DNA of 64,000 nt, taken from Halomonas heilongjiangensis (lineage in GTDB: Bacteria; Pseudomonadota; Gammaproteobacteria; Pseudomonadales; Halomonadaceae). The notes under the pieces are model-generated. The model made no database searches and had not been told where the DNA came from. It saw only the letters and a program-made list of their open reading frames with translations. The position numbers were made by a program, and so were the translations under genes. The DNA is taken from contig NZ_PNRE01000051.1 of assembly GCF_002879645.1 (NCBI RefSeq), forward strand, positions 1 to 64,000, given 5' to 3'. Below are positions 63,976 through 64,000 of the stretch, in pieces. The stretch's first letter is position 1; each line of letters begins with the position of its first letter.

Positions 63976-64000
63976 TCAGCTGTCCCTGACGAAGAGGTAA
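63976..64000 (-). CDS. Response regulator, C-terminal end only (partial)
   Basis: The last seven codons and stop of a gene continuing past the window edge, reading YLFVRDS. GYLF-type ends are usual for OmpR-class winged-helix regulators, and the stop lies 3 bases before the kinase ATG, so this is almost certainly its partner (RstA-like). Confidence 0.6.

Overview
The window looks like a chromosomal segment of a GC-rich, moderately halophilic gammaproteobacterium, most likely Halomonas or a close relative. This rests on gene content and order (trkA-trkH, lone aceK, class I phaC, metE/metR, lptG-lptF/pepA-holC-valS) and on typical gammaproteobacterial protein sequences. It is an inference, since no 16S or other decisive marker is present.

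Regions. 1-12,100: core genes for potassium uptake (trkA, trkH), tRNA modification (DTW/TapT), a sirtuin next to isocitrate dehydrogenase kinase/phosphatase, a cation diffusion facilitator, small hypothetical genes, a truncated ADP-ribosylglycohydrolase and PHA synthase. 12,192-26,990: a visibly AT-richer accessory block. Every gene is on the minus strand, and the genes are separated by about a dozen imperfect palindromes of 50-90 bp that start with RYYYAAC-like and end with GTTRRRY-like cores. I read this as an integron gene-cassette array whose integrase is not in the window (a CALIN, or a fragment of a sedentary chromosomal integron). Its promoter-proximal half carries likely conflict or defence genes: a DUF262 + HEPN pair, a stand-alone HEPN protein, a PD-(D/E)XK-like DUF6602 protein, a caspase-like protease and a DUF3644 protein. 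Its distal half carries small lipoproteins, membrane proteins, a DyP peroxidase operon and a methyltransferase. Two distal cassettes contain frameshifted genes. Several long cassette leaders share a repeat, and in two of them a ~160-bp MITE-like element is inserted.

27,690-44,000: core and semi-core genes: STAS-like protein, SixA-CHAD fusion, glycosyltransferase, TruC-like and TcdA tRNA-modification enzymes, a large 1065-aa protein coupled to a periplasmic Sel1 protein (possible effector/immunity pair), an NMT1/SsuA-type ABC importer and an Mla/Pqi-like lipid transport operon. 44,000-64,000: bacterioferritin and its ferredoxin Bfd (with a Fur-like site), LptG/LptF of the LPS exporter divergent from pepA-holC, valS, small envelope genes, azoreductase, metE/metR, and an RstB-like sensor kinase following the last codons of its response regulator.

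Start codons were moved inward from the longest reading frame wherever a ribosome-binding site or family alignment favoured it. All family names come from motif recognition by eye, with no database search.
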